The position numbers and the translations under genes are program-made. The notes beneath the pieces were generated by a model. That model was given only the letters and a program-made list of their open reading frames with translations. It ran no database searches and was not told the DNA's origin. Source: Agroathelia rolfsii (taxonomy: Eukaryota > Basidiomycota > Agaricomycetes > Amylocorticiales > Amylocorticiaceae). From it: a stretch of 64,000 bases of DNA. The stretch lies in assembly GCA_018343915.1 (NCBI GenBank), contig JABRWF010000003.1, positions 5,146,001 to 5,210,000 of the forward strand, given 5' to 3'. Positions 22,808 to 35,137 of the stretch are shown piece after piece (within the stretch, counting starts at the first letter, position 1; the number at the start of each line of letters is the position of its first letter).

Positions 22808-25476
22808 ATGCCACCAATGAAACGTGCATTGGACGTCAACGACCCCTCCCCGTTTACACATCCACAGCAACAATCCTCAGACCCCTCACCCCGTTCTACT
22901 AAGCGAGTCAAAGCAACTCAGGCCTGCATTGCTTGTCGGAAGTACAAGACACGATGCGAACTTTATAATGGTACCAAATGCCATCGTTGTAATGTGCTCA
23001 ACCTATCCTGCTCCTTCGAGGGCCAAGAGCCCCCGCCCATCAAGAAACAGACTACGTCTTCAGAAGAGACCGTTAGCACAGCTGCGCAGCCTGGGAAGCC
23101 AGCCGTGGTTGATCCTCATCGTGACTCTGGAGGGGTTAATACTGATAATCCGCAGCAATGTGAACCTCTGGTCCGACGAGTAATGGATTCCCTTCATTCT
23201 CAGGTCTCCGAGTCTGCTTCATCTAATGACCCGCCGCACGAGAGCGACCGAAGTGACCACCCTGCTGGGTTTGATCCTAAGGAACTCTTGCCTAGTCCTA
23301 CAACTCCATGGGGTTTTCTAAAAGAGTCAGGCGGAAACGATTGGACAACAGTGCCAATGCTGACGATGCAAGATCTCCTCCGGAGACCAAAGTTTGGCGA
23401 GGCACTCGGCCGTGCAGACTACAATATCTCGTTAGCCGGTATCCTCACAAACGAGCAGACAAAGTATCTTCTTGACATGTACGCAAATGTGCTATTTTTC
23501 GAGATGGACTGTCTGTCATGCTGTTTATCCTTGCCAGATTCGAAAAGCAGTATGTTCCATGGGTTAACCTCTCGGCCCATCAAGACATCACGTCGCCCTT
23601 GGTCATCCTGGTACGGTGTCTGGTTGCCAGCCGACACTTGGAACATCACCAGCGCGTAGTTGTCACGCCTCAGCTCCAAAAACTCGTCGATGAGGTCATC
23701 CCGAAGCTCGTGTTCAGTACTGTGCCAACGACCGATGCCATGCAGGCCCTCCTGATCCTTTCATTTTGGGCACCCGTCAGCGATTCACCTCAGTCGAACA
23801 TTCGTGACGGCAGGCTTCTGGTAGCCTCTGCTATTAGTTTGGCTATGAACATGCGGCTTAGCCAGGCGACGGTAAGCCGATTAATTACAATATTTGTACT
23901 CATTTTTAATAACGCTCCACGAGGATCTGTAGCATTACGTTGCTCAACTCAAGGAACAACGTATCAAGGAAAAAGGACTCTCGTCACATGGTTCTGTCGA
24001 ACTCTTGGATGCGACTGACAAAGCACGCCTGTGGCTTGCGCTCACAAATGTTGAAGCCATGTATGTAGGCACTCCCTATGATCAATAAAGAGTTTGGCGC
24101 TAAGCAGTTTTTAGGTTGTGTTCGGGCACAGGGAGATCGCCATTATATCACCGACCCGAGATTAATTATCATACTAATGAGCCGTTTTCATTCGCTTCGT
24201 TGGAATCGTCCAGGGATATGCGTCTCAACTGGATAGAGCGACTCTATACCGTCACCGAGCAAGGAATAGGAATTCCTATCAATGCTTACTCAGAGATTGA
24301 TAGGTGGTATCGAGACCTTAACCATTCATTACATAAGTTAAGCGATCTCCATCGGATTGTGTTGCCCATACCTGGTGTGTATCCGCTCGTGCACATCTTG
24401 GAATTCCGCATTTCTATCATTGAATAATAACATTGGCCAAGTGCTTGTAGAACACGACAATATCTACTTCGGCATGCTACAAGTATTTTATCACGGATGC
24501 CGCCTCCTGGTCTTGCTTGAGAATATGAAACGGGTACGAGAGGTTGTTGTGCGTGAGCGACACATCACCTACCACAGGTGGTTTGATGAGGTCAAGTCAG
24601 CAGGCAATCCGGACATAATGATGCATCTAGGAGGCGACGTTGTGCATACTGCGGATATGGTTCTAATAGCCTTCCTACGAGAAAACAATATACGATTGCT
24701 GGGCACTGCCCCCGACATCGTATTTGCTAATGTCGCACTTTCAGCAACGTCAGTCAAGTTTTTTTTTAGGACAGGTCTTTGTTTTTACACTCTGACATGC
24801 TCTCTTAGAATTATCACTGTTATACGCTTTTCCATTTTACAGGCTTCGGGAATACTTTACCCAAGTAGAGTCTTGATCGTTTTGTAGCATATCGCAGAAA
24901 CTAAAAAGGAAATGTGCTATTTCAGCTCCTGCGGATGCTCTTCTGAATAAAGCCGTTGAGAGGCTAAGGAATGCCGCTGCCTCGCCGAACCATGCCCCTG
25001 CACGGTGTGCGCGGCTCATATCCTCTCTGATCTCCACCTGGGAACAGCGAACAAAGCACCTTCCCCGGCCGCAGCGATGGACTGGACATTCAAATCCGAT
25101 AGCAGATGATGAAGCGATGACTACGACGTCCGATGCCTCACATACGATTCCATGTGGCAGCGGTCCTCTTGACCACGCTATTTCTGCCGAGCGGTTCTCC
25201 TCTCACATGCACGGTGGTAATGAGAATACTGACTACCCCCAGACAACCCAGAATATCCCCTCCCAACCCTCAACGGCGTCGCCAGCCTATATGACCGGCG
25301 CTGCTGGCTCTTCGCTCCCTAACCCCACCTTCGATGTCATGATGCCCGACTTGATCCCCAACTACGGATTCGACCAGCTTATGACGACAGACATGTTTAT
25401 CGATACTGATTTTTGGTCGTCGTGTATGAACAATCTGGGAACTGAGGCTGGATTTGGGGGGAGTTCCGGGATCTGA
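22808..25476 (+). CDS. Zn2Cys6 (Gal4-type) transcription factor, possible in-frame stop near the C terminus
   Basis: The protein opens MPPMKRALDV (ATG 22808; an upstream in-frame ATG at 22751 is possible). The Zn2Cys6 cluster has cysteines at about residues 40, 43, 50, 58, 61 and 68 (CIACRKYKTRC, KCHRCNVLNLSC), spaced C-x2-C-x6-C-x7-C-x2-C-x6-C. Introns near 23478-23538, 23875-23930, 24062-24114 and 24374-24437 restore frame into FEKQYVPWVNL, LVASRHLEHHQRVVVTPQL, AMQALLILSFWAPVSDSPQS, RLNWIERLYTVTEQG-like text and MLQVFYHGCRLLVLLENMKR. This is the usual fungal regulator middle domain. The exon from about 24843 reads LREYFTQVES then TGA (24874-24876), and beyond it SFCSISQKLK and ADALLNKAVERLRNAAASPN in the same frame, ending with an acidic activation-like tail (SGI, TGA at about 25474). 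No clean intron removes that TGA, so the allele may be truncated or the model incomplete. Confidence 0.85.
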
Positions 25477-26970
25477 TTGTTCTGGTTGCTGGATTAGGGC
25501 TGTGTGCATATGTATGCTTGCTTCGTACATGCACATGTACTAGCACTGTATTTGAATGTCTTGCCACCGTTCATTCTTTCTAAAAATGCGTATATTTTCC
25601 TATCTTTCCGTTTGCTATTGACATTGTTTTTTTAATGTGCGTTGTATAATGCGTTTTAATATAGATGTTGAACGTTTATATTTACCTATTGGCATCCGCC
25701 GTAAGTTGACAAGGGCCTCCGAGGTTTGTTGTTATTTATTACGGTGTTTGATGCGAGCCTAGGACCCTTGTGCAATTCGCGAATTCAAAAAGACTCGGTC
25801 CACGATGTGTCATAGCTTCTATTAGTGACATAACATGTCCAGACTTTGACACGCATTGTAATCACCATCCCTTGAATTTCACTGTAGCCGCTTGGCTGTG
25901 GTAGGCGTTTTGATTTGGTTCGGTGCTTTGTCCTATATATGCACTTCTCTGCAACGCCATCAAGTTCATAGTTCCAAGTGGTCCAGAATGACTGCCGAGC
26001 TTTGCTCATATCTGGTGGCTCATCTTCGCGAAGTGATTGGATTCCACTTGTCTTTGGACTACCGAAATACAGAATTCTACCATGGAGAACGCACCGAGTT
26101 CAAATTGTTACGGAAACAGTACTAACATGCAATCATTTTCACTCGAACTTGGACTTAAGATCTGGCTTGCATTGACATAGGCAACTCAAGGCTGTGCTAC
26201 ACCCATTTTTTATGCCTCATCAAATGGAATGAACGATGATCTAGGAGAAACTTGATCTTTTAAGCCGGGTCGTCTATCTACTATAACACGATCCCTAACG
26301 GCGGCTTTTCGATGTTGTCTCATCCATAAACATTGTCAATCACCAGCAAAGATTTTTTTTTTTTTAAAAAAAAAAGCTGAAATAGATCCATGACCTATTC
26401 TTAGAGAGGTATCGCAGCGAAAACACCACTGTTATGGTAGCCTTTCAGATCAATATCGGTGTATACATTAGTGCTTTTCACCTCTCTTTACAGCAGATAA
26501 TGTTAGTAAAATTGGATGACCGTTTGGTAAAGGGGCCTCATGGCGAAATTTGGGATACTAGGGTAACATGACATCGTGGTTGACCTTTGGAAACAGTGAT
26601 AGCAAAAGAAAAAAAAACAGAACTCAATTGTTTGTAGATGACAAACTTCCAGTACGCTCATTGACAATCTCCAAAAACGGCAGGTGGCGGTTTCGGTAGT
26701 GATCTGTACCACTTCGGCGAGGCAGTGGTTTGGACCACCATCAAGTGGTCTTTGAAAGCAAGAACTCATCGATAAATAAAATCATTTCCTTATTCGTCCA
26801 CCCTAAGGGTATGATAGCATATAAAACCTAATGCTGACTGGACGTTGGCCACATCACCCTTCTAGAGCTCTTGTTGCAACTCTCTTGAGCAATTGCCACT
26901 GGATTCTCTAATTAAATTTCACATACTTAAAAATACGTCGAGTTGGCTATTCCCTTGACTTCTCATTGAT
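25477..26970. other. Intergenic, 1.5 kb, no recognisable gene
   Basis: 3' flank of the regulator, then AT-rich spacer with a T/A homopolymer pair near 26352-26374, then the promoter of the zinc-finger gene. Short frames at 25785-26175 (both strands) and 26503-26769 lack family features. Confidence 0.4.
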
Positions 26971-28356
26971 ATGGCTAAAATGAATACAAACAGGTAAGTC
27001 ATTGGATAACCCTAATTCTTACCCTAGTGCTTATAATATTGTGATTCAACAGTTCTCAGTCGGACTTGGTAGAGTGCGACGAGAAATGCCTCAACGGTCG
27101 AAAATGCAAAGCCACCTTTCCTTCTGAGAGCCTCATGAGGGCACACCAAAAGAAAGATGAAAACCATCGTCAGTATCAGTATAGGTGCAAGGTCAAGGGA
27201 TGCATGGAAAAGTAAGCAGACATAGTTCCAAGACCGCGGCCATAAGCCTCAGTTTTACCTAAATATTTCATAGATTCGATCGCATTGCTCGTGTGAAGAT
27301 GCATCTGAAAGATAAGCACAGTCTTGGAGTGTTGAGTGGCAAAGAGACGATCAAGCCCAGAACACCTATCTCCAAAGCAAAAGCAAAAGCAACTCGCAAT
27401 CCGAAGGTTGCACGTACTCCCACTGCACGTAGTGGAGCACGAAAGATCAACAAGAAGCGCAAGCTACGCATTCAGGGATCCCTCTTGGCTTTGGATAATC
27501 AGGCTAGTCAATCTGCTACAGACGCAGTGATGGGGCACGCCTTCCCTGTCAATGACAAGTACATCGGCCCTACGTTGAAGAATATTGAAGGTTTGCATGC
27601 TGGCCTGATGTTTTCCATTTAATCATCTGTCTTACCATCATCATCATAATTACGTTTTTCCTAGATTTCTTTGAAGGATCTTTATCAGGTGAGGTAGGGA
27701 TATCTCAAGCGAATCCACAAGCCGACCGATCTCTGGGCCAGTCCGAGCTACGGAAGACTGGGATTGACGCTTTTGGCTGCGAGCGTAATGAACTTCTCGA
27801 GGAGGTCACCGGAACTAGATGTGAACATGTAGCACCAGTGGATGCTGTCTTCGGATTCATTGATTATAGCCCTACTCACGACACCAGTAGCTGTGCCACT
27901 GATCCGAGACCACTGCAGCAGGCTTTATCCGCTGTCCGGCGCGTTAAGCCATTGTCTCTTTTGGAAAGACGCAACGCTGCTTCGACATTTATTGGCAATC
28001 CTTACTACGAGAATCAGCAGGAGCAGCTGAGGGAATTAGCCAAACTAATACCGCAATTCCAGCCTGAGCGCATATTACGCATGTATAAGATTGGGGCCCG
28101 CGCCTTGAGAGTGTCAGCTGTAGCCAGGGACCCAGGCAGAGATGAGCTCTTCGAGACTGAACGCTATCTCTACTGGCCCAAACCTGATGGAGAACCAATT
28201 GTGTCGTACTCCCCTGATGACCCAGCTTCGTTACCCGAGGATTTCAACCTAGAAGCACTGCGTCGACTTGCTGCGGGTCCCATTGTCCGTCATTACTCCC
28301 GGAATGGATGGATGGGCGATGACAGTGTTTGGCATCCTGGGCAATTGCAGGTTTAA
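26971..28356 (+). CDS. C2H2 zinc-finger protein, function unknown
   Basis: Four exons. ATG 26971 (MAKMNTN) is joined across an intron to SSQSDLVECDEKCLNGRKCK. The first finger is irregular (KCLNGRKCKATFPSESLMRA then HQKKDENH). The second is a clearer C2H2 finger, YRCKVKGCMEK joined across an intron to FDRIARVKMHLKDKH. A basic region (TPISKAKAKATRNPKVARTP and RKINKKRKLR) could serve in nuclear import or DNA binding. A third intron (about 27591-27664) joins to EDFFEGSLSGEVG. The C-terminal part has LLERRNAASTFIGNPYYENQ and the end RHYSRNGWMGDDSVWHPGQL. Exon phases agree at all three junctions. The two fingers near the N terminus are typical of fungal regulators; the rest matches no family that I recognise. 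Confidence 0.8.
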
Positions 28357-28568
28357 GTGTCTAGGGACTTAGTGGAAGGGATGATGAAACGAGGAGTACT
28401 GTAGAAGGAGCAACAGGTGGATACACGGTATTGTCGATTGATATGAATATGCTTCTTGAAATAATTTACTCATGTCGTTATGATATGCAAGTACTATATA
28501 TGAATTAAGATATTATCAAACCTTATATATAATGAGTGTTGTTCGGCCTGAAAGTAATGTAGTTAGTA
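28357..28568. other. Short AT-rich spacer between convergent genes
   Basis: 3' flanks of the zinc-finger gene (plus) and the decaying secreted-protein gene (minus). AT-rich; no further feature is seen. Confidence 0.4.
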
Positions 28569-29223
28569 TTACAATAGTGAGTTATCCTCGAGGTATATGG
28601 ATAATATAATGAAATCATGTATCTCATTGTTCAATGAGGTATTGGTGTATACGGGAACTTGATAAGACACTTTATTCAAGCCATCGGGCACGCGAGTAGA
28701 CGAGCCAACAATATCGCCATCAATCAACGATCTGCAATTGGTAAAGGTCCCGTAGCTCAGGGAGTTGGCCATGATACAGAATTCGTATATCGCTACGCTT
28801 ATGAGAATGAATTGAGACATTGTTGTCATCTATAATAAAAGACGGCAAACCAGTCAAGTTCATGTTAGTGGTTATCTGGGCTGAGTTGATTCAATAGCCG
28901 CATCATACCAAGTCAGATAGTTCTGGTCTCAAGCTCATTATTGAACAGGCGGAAGATCACTTTACTGTAGTCAAAGCATAACTTGCATTCAATTTTGCGC
29001 CACAGGCGTTACAGCCGTTACTCTGATTAAGCGATGTTGACGGCGTATAGACCGACAATTGCCTAGTTCGTGGGTCCCCATATTGGTCGTCAATCGTATA
29101 GTTGACGAGGCCAGCTATTGCACGCCGTGCGGTAAGGAATACAGTCAGGAGATATAGTAGAATGTTAATGTGTAGTGCACAACCGCCAGCAACTTGAGTA
29201 TGCATGACATTCAGGGCCTTCAA
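28569..29223 (-). pseudogene. Decaying basidiomycete secreted/membrane protein gene (WHD / YCILAN-type)
   Basis: An N-terminal exon (29223 down) has a signal-like segment INILLYLLTVFLTARRAIAG followed by VNYTIDDQYGDPRTRQLSVY, TPSTSLNQSNGCNACGAKL and ALTT. In many Agaricomycetes proteins of this kind continue with an aromatic G-T-W-H-D block, then a beta-rich ectodomain, then a transmembrane helix. Here a fragment TWYDAAIESTQPR sits at about 28913-28876 but runs into a stop with no good donor. The next part, MSQFILISVAIYEFCIMANS with FTNCRSLIDGDIVG and VPVYTNTSLNN, resumes the ectodomain and ends early (TAA at 28569) without the expected Ser-rich stalk, membrane helix and tail. Truncation and lost splice signals suggest a pseudogene, but a short secreted version spliced from ALTT to the 28829 exon in phase is possible. 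Confidence 0.55.
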
Positions 29224-29898
29224 AATGTGCTACTTGGCAACTTGAAGGTAGATGAAGAAGACAAGTAACTAAGAATCATAAGTCCCGGAGAAAACATCGC
29301 TTACTAAACTGCCAGCCTCGAACAAGGTACGGATTTGATGTATATTATTATACAGATCAACTGTCAAGTCAACACTACTGCGGTAAGCTTTGCAGAGCAC
29401 AGCAACTAATTGAAAGAGGAGACGACTGAGATATGATATCATGATGAAAACTGGCCAGGGATAATTTCCAGGCAGGCGCCTCCATATGACCTACAGGAAC
29501 TGCATATGAACGCCGAGCCATATCCACATTGTCCGGGTCAGTGAAGAGTAAATTCACACCAAATCATATTTGAGTGTATGTGTATGTGCAAAGTCGCAAG
29601 CTCACGTAATGTAACTTCCGTGACATCATGTTGGTCACTGTCACGTTAACTGGAATATTCAAGCTTAAAGCTTCTATTTCAAGCTATCATTCCGACTGGT
29701 TTCATTGTTCGAGTTATTTTTCTCGAATTTCGAATTTTGAACATATTATATGAAAGCTGAAGTGCTCTTTTGCTCGCCTTAACTCTCACTGGAATCGAAT
29801 ATACTATCTGACACTCAGGCTGACCTGGCAGTTGTGGCGACTTTGAGGCACATTAAGGACGAGATTGGCTTGCTGCTGCATTACCTGTTGTGACCCAC
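29224..29898. other. Divergent spacer upstream of the gamma-tubulin complex gene
   Basis: No recognisable gene. It includes the promoter of the GCP gene, and possibly of the decaying minus-strand gene. A 60-codon minus frame at 29375-29557 lacks features. Confidence 0.4.
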
Positions 29899-32800
29899 AT
29901 GCAGCCCTCTAGTTCTGGCAGGGCTTCGACTTCCCGACCCAGTTCAAGTCTGTCTAACCATCCGCCTCGACCGTCTTCCAGTCTATCCGCCAAGAGTCTG
30001 TCCGGCCGTACACCTCGCACGACATCTTCGTCTCAGGCAAAACGTCTACGACCCCTCATCAAGTCTCTTGTGACTCAGCTTACAGGCTTGGATGCCAATG
30101 GAGATGAGCATGAATTTCAGGCTGCCTGCGAGCGTGTGAACAAGGGCATCGGCAATACAATTAAGGCTGGCGTCACAGCGAGTCTGGGTGATATAGACAA
30201 ACAGATCTCTGGGTACGCATGCTGTTTGCTAATGTACATTAATTTGAAGTATTGATGCCAAGCGCTCTAGTCATTCCAAGAGGATGAGGGTTCATTCATT
30301 TGATACAGTTGCCAACGTGCTGGAAGGGATATATAGCAAATTGAAGTCAAATATGACCTATAGTGCAGAGCAAGAGATTGATAGTAGCATAACAGTAAGA
30401 TGCTTGTATCCCTCTGAAGCTGAAGATGTCAGATCCTCACTGCTCTATTTTATTTAGCTGTCCCATCTACCTAGTCATCTCAAATTCATTGTAAGTTAGT
30501 CATACCAAGCCGCTTTTACTAACGTCTAATCTATATGCGAGTCAGCTTCTCCTTTCTGATCCTCCTGCCCCGTCTACGACGACTTATGCTACTCTTTTGC
30601 AAGAGCGTCTGAAAAATCCGCCTCAATCACCTAAGCTTACATGGGCCCAGATACTTGCTGAAGAGCCTTTGGAAGGCCAGCATTGGCAAGGAGCATACGG
30701 ATTACCAGCCGGCAGCACAAAAGAGAATTGGGATGCAGTTAGCGATAGCAGCAGCACGCCACCTCTTTCTGCCCTGGGCCTGGATGATTCTGACGATTCA
30801 CTATCGGACTGGCATATTGATGATGACAGTATCGCTGCTCAGATGCCTCCAACAGTCCATCTTCAGCCCGAAGACAGGGTGGAGACACCTATTGCACCGA
30901 CTGCCTCGGAATCGAGACTCGCGATGGCATTGCGAAGCGCTGCAGAGGTCGAAGATTTACGATCCCGACAATACTGGGGAGATCAATGGCAGATTGATGT
31001 CACTGCGCGTAAACCCTTTGACATGGGAGATGCCTCCACACTTGGTAAATAACATTGGTTTATGTCCATGAATGGAGCCTAATCTGTGTCACAGGCCCGC
31101 TTTTTCAACAGGCTTCGAGCAGTAAAACCGGCGCCTTGCTACCCCAAGTAAATTAACAAAGTTATGATGATATGCACGCCATTCGAGCTGATATAACCAG
31201 AAATACATTAATGAAGAAGATGCATACAGGGAGATCCTAATCGGCCTTCAAAACAGAAAGAATGTTCTTATCAATTGGTCTGAGGAATCTTCATCGTATT
31301 CTGTGGGTCTTGCTTCTGAATTTGTACCAATTTATGCTAATTAGTTTTTAGTTATCTGAGGATGCACCTTTGTTACTCCATTTAACGCCAGCAAGTCAAA
31401 GCTCTATCTTCACGTCGTTTGCACAGATCGCCACTGTCGTGACTCGAGTTCGAAATTTCACCAGCGCAGTATTCAAACAAGCACTTCATACCGACTCATT
31501 GCAGTTAACAGCTGGCTCTCGGAAACTTACCAGAACGATGGAAGCGTTTGCAGAGGCAATCGACAACGAAGTCATAGCCTTCGACACATGGTGTGCCTCG
31601 CGCGAAGATGCTTTTTGCCTGGCACGCGCTGGTGCTGGCGGTGCACCACACGTCATCAGCCTATTGAACCTTGAAAAGGTCATTCGAGACAGCTTTGGAG
31701 ATGCATTCCACGAAATTTTGCGCATCGCTCAGCATGTCATGCAGAGGATCTCACGATCCAAACGAGATGAGCAACAACCGTCGATTTTGGTTGGCTCTCC
31801 CCTTCGCGTGAGTCCGGCAGTGTCAGCTACGATCTTGCTGGACACCATTCTGGTCGCAGTTAAAGAGCGCACGATGATGGCTGACGAAGTGACGGCCGAA
31901 AGTCTCATGCGGGTTCTCATCTGTACCGTGGAACCTATGTGGGATATGATCGGGTCCTGGCTTCGAAATGGCGCATGCAGCGAGCGCGTCGAGGCCGAGT
32001 TTTTTGTAGAGGACAACGAGTTGCCTCTGACCGATTTAGATTTCTGGTCAGAGGGATACATCCTTCGTGAGGACTCTGAACAAGACTACAACCTGACGAG
32101 ACTGGATGACGTTACGAGGACAATGGCGATACCCGAATTCATCCGGGAATCTCACGTCGCAGAGATGATTCTTGCAGCTGGGAAAGCGATCGGCTTACTT
32201 AGATCATTGGGCATAGAGCCTGTTACCGATCCTGTGCTACGGCAAAATTGGAAGTCGTTCAGTGAATTCCTGGTGGATCAAGGGCTCGATAATCAAGGAA
32301 GGTCGTCTACGCTTATATCGACCGATTTGCTTTCCCGCTCGATCAACGAGGAGCTCCAGTCTGTATGCGAGCCGGTTGGAATACAGCTATCAGAAGTACT
32401 TGTGTCTGACGGGGATTTATGGCGCCACCTGGAGTCGTTAGAAGACCTATATTTCATGCGTCGAGGAGATATTGTCGGTCAGTTTGTTGATATTCTCTTT
32501 ATGAAGGTTTGTCATCTTATTATGCGTTAAATCACATTCTCATAGTCTTTGTAGATGGATACTGATCAAGGGTGGACTGATTTCCACTTTTTGAATGCCG
32601 CTTTCTCGGACACGGTCCGAGCTGATTCCACTGGACAGAACTGGATAGACCCCACCCTCGTACGATTTTCCTACCGCCGTAGTCGGGAGAGGGGCTATGC
32701 TATATCCAAAACCATCACAGCTATCAACGGTCTTACACTTGAATATGCTATACCTTTCCCGTTAACTTTCTTATTTGGTCCACGGTCGTTACGGGTGTAC

Positions 32801-33890
32801 GGCGCTGTGTTCGTATTTTTGTTGCAAATTCAAAGGGTCAAGACGTTGTTAGAAAGGATATCACTCAAAGCTTTCGCGACGCTGCCAAACGAGGGCAATG
32901 CGTTGAAGGCACTTTGGGCAATGAGAAGCAAGTTGTATTGGTTTATTAGGTGAGTTGTTTTTCCATGCTCGCTCATCTTGATCACGATTGACGAGGAAAT
33001 ATAGCACCCTGCTGAATTTCTTGACATTAAATGTAAAAAATCTCGAGCTACTTATGTATGACATATACCTGATCTATGAACAGGTCATTCATACTCAACT
33101 AGCTCATTTTCACGAGTCATTCAGGAAAGCTCAATCGCTTGATGAGATGATTACAATACATGAGGCTCAGTATGTGTTCGATTTATTTTATAATACATTC
33201 AGACACCTGATGAAGTTGATTCTAGCCTTGACAAAATTGAAGAACAGACTTTTGTTAAACCGGATGTATGCGCCTTTACCCGAAATCAGATTATCTTCAA
33301 TGCAGGCCGCTAATACAAGATGATAGTCACCTCAGATCACCTCTCTACAGCAAGCCATTCTATCTATCCTCGACATCGGCTTGCGATTCATGGCTTATTA
33401 CACATCCTTCGCCGCTAGCGGTGGCGCCGCTGATGCAACTTCTGTATCAATCCGGCATGACCTTTCGCGCCGGTCAATCGACATCCGCAGGCACCGCAGC
33501 CGGCGGTACCGGATGCAACAAAAGAATGTGATTGGATTCTTTCCCTCTGTGGCGTCATCCTTGGCTTCTACTTCTTCCCACGCGACTGAGATGGACCCCT
33601 CATCGGAGAGTGGGGATGATGACGACGATGAAGAAGAAGGAGGTGGCGACAAGATCAGTGCTGACCCAGGGCAGGTAACATTCACAATGCAGGAGGGTGA
33701 TTCTAAGATGATGGACGATGATGGCGATGGCGATGATGAGCAAGCTCAGCTCCAGAAGATGTCCGCAGACCTGGATGGCCTTGTCAGGTTTGTAAGAAGG
33801 AACGTGGAAAAAGTCATGGCGTCTGGGGCAGCTGAGAATGCGGCTGCATACAACATGTTCGCGTTTGCACTTGAAGACTGGGATTCATGA
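29899..33890 (+). CDS. Gamma-tubulin complex component, Spc97/Spc98 family, GCP5-like
   Basis: About a dozen exons. ATG 29899 opens MQPSSSGRASTSRPSSS, then RLRPLIKSLVTQLTGLDANG. After short exons (HSKRMRVHSFDTVANVLEGI; LSHLPSHLKFI; LLLSDPPAPSTTTYATLLQE) comes LTWAQILAEEPLEGQHWQGA, a motif typical of the fungal GCP5 branch. The GRIP1-like domain runs from LSEDAPLLLHLTPASQS to MRRGDIVGQFVDILFMK. The GRIP2-like domain follows: GQNWIDPTLVRFSYRR, ITAINGLTLEYAIPFPLTFL, VYGAVFVFLLQIQRVKTLLE, ALKALWAMRSKLYWFI and HTQLAHFHESFRKAQSLDEM. The last exon reads AILSILDIGLRFMAYYTSFA, then a basic block and a strongly acidic tract unlike the core family. The protein would nucleate microtubules as part of the gamma-TuRC at spindle pole bodies. 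Introns near 33177-33231 and 33269-33355 are my best fit. Family call is firm; GCP5 rather than GCP6 is inferred. Confidence 0.9.
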
Positions 33891-34024
33891 TTGTGACTTC
33901 GATCAAGTATATGGTCTTGTATCCATTCTTTTCCTTTATCTATACACCACAGCAAATACATTCATTTGCATACTTATATTTGATACAATTATTTCAATCA
34001 TTTGGATTCGTCAGCCAAAGGAAC

Positions 34025-34828
34025 CTAGGCCTTGATCTTTGACTCCAAGAATTTGGACCATTCCTCCTCGCCCCATGAGCTTTCGGCATTTGTGATCAAC
34101 CCATCGAAGAGTACGGTAGGGGAGACATGAATGCCATTCTGGCGGGAGTACTTGACTATAGAATCATTCAATATCTTGATAGTAGCCTCGAAAGATAAAC
34201 CGATAATACTTACTCGTGTATTTGAGATCATCTGTCACGTCCACACCGCCATTGGGGCTCGTTTTATGCACAAGTAGATCTTTGAATGCCTCAACCTTGT
34301 CAGTGGGGATGACTTGAGCGGCTACCTGGGCGAGCTTCTCCCGGATTTGGATTGGGGTGAGTGTGCTCGATGGGATATCATAGAAGTCATCTTGCACTTT
34401 AAAGAACTACAGGTATTACTATTGTCAGATCGTTCACTATACACAGAAATATATGATTTTCTACTGACGGCGATGTTATACTTCCAGAAAGCCTCAGGCG
34501 CTACGCGCGCCACGGCGAGCGAAGCCTCGTGCGTAAACGTTGAGGATGCATGCCAGGGCTGGACCTGGTTGCGTATGATGAGCTTCACCTTGTTGTCATA
34601 TTTGCCTCCTGAGCTAAACCAGGGAAGCAGGATTTGGTCGATCTTGTTGGCAATCTTGCCACTGAATGGGCATACATAGTCAACTGTATGTTTGTCATAG
34701 CATTCCAGATATATGAGTGGGCATGATAACACAGCAAAATAGATGTGCTGACCAAATACTTCAAGTGTGTGGGGGGAGCTGTCGGAGCCGGCGATGATGG
34801 TAGGGCGCAGAGAGGGCTGGAGGGCCAT
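34025..34828 (-). CDS. Thioredoxin-fold, DSBA-like protein with a CPFS motif
   Basis: ATG 34828 opens MALQPSLRPTIIAGSDSS, then an intron (about 34682-34752) whose phase restores LEVFVDYVCPFSGKIANKID. Cys at about residue 30 with Ser three positions later (C-P-F-S) sits where the redox C-x-x-C of the DSBA family is found, so this is a monothiol-type version. Next come VKLIIRNQVQPWHASSTFTH, EASLAVARVAPEAFWKY, YDIPSSTLTPIQIREKLAQV and KVEAFKDLLVHKTSPNGG. After a short intron the last exon has YSRQNGIHVSPTVLFDGL (the cis-Pro region, VSPTVLFDG) and EEWSKFLESKIKA with TAG at 34025-34027. An oxidoreductase or glutathione-linked role is inferred from the fold; the substrate is unknown. It is convergent with the GCP gene (135 bp apart). 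Confidence 0.82.
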
Positions 34829-35137
34829 GATGATGATGAAGGCGATGATGAGTGTATGGGATCAAGAGCTGAGTATACCAGTTGGACTGGTTGATAAGTG
34901 AAGTAGTTAGTATGGCGTGCTATGGAGAACATCAAGTGGCTTGATGTCATCATCATCCTCACGTTGGACGCTTGGTCAATTGGTCACTTGCTGAAATCTT
35001 GCTACTGCTCCTAGTAATCAGCTGGCATCACGCTTGGACTCCTGCAGGCATTTTCCACTCATCGATTGTGACAATAATCATAAAAACGGGCTTCCTATCT
35101 TCCTATTTTATCTTTTGAAAGAATACTCAAGGGACCT
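34829..35137. promoter_or_regulatory. Divergent promoter between the DSBA-like and CSN12-like genes
   Basis: Only about 309 bp separate two divergent ATGs, so promoter elements are probably shared or closely packed. No specific site recognised. Confidence 0.4.
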
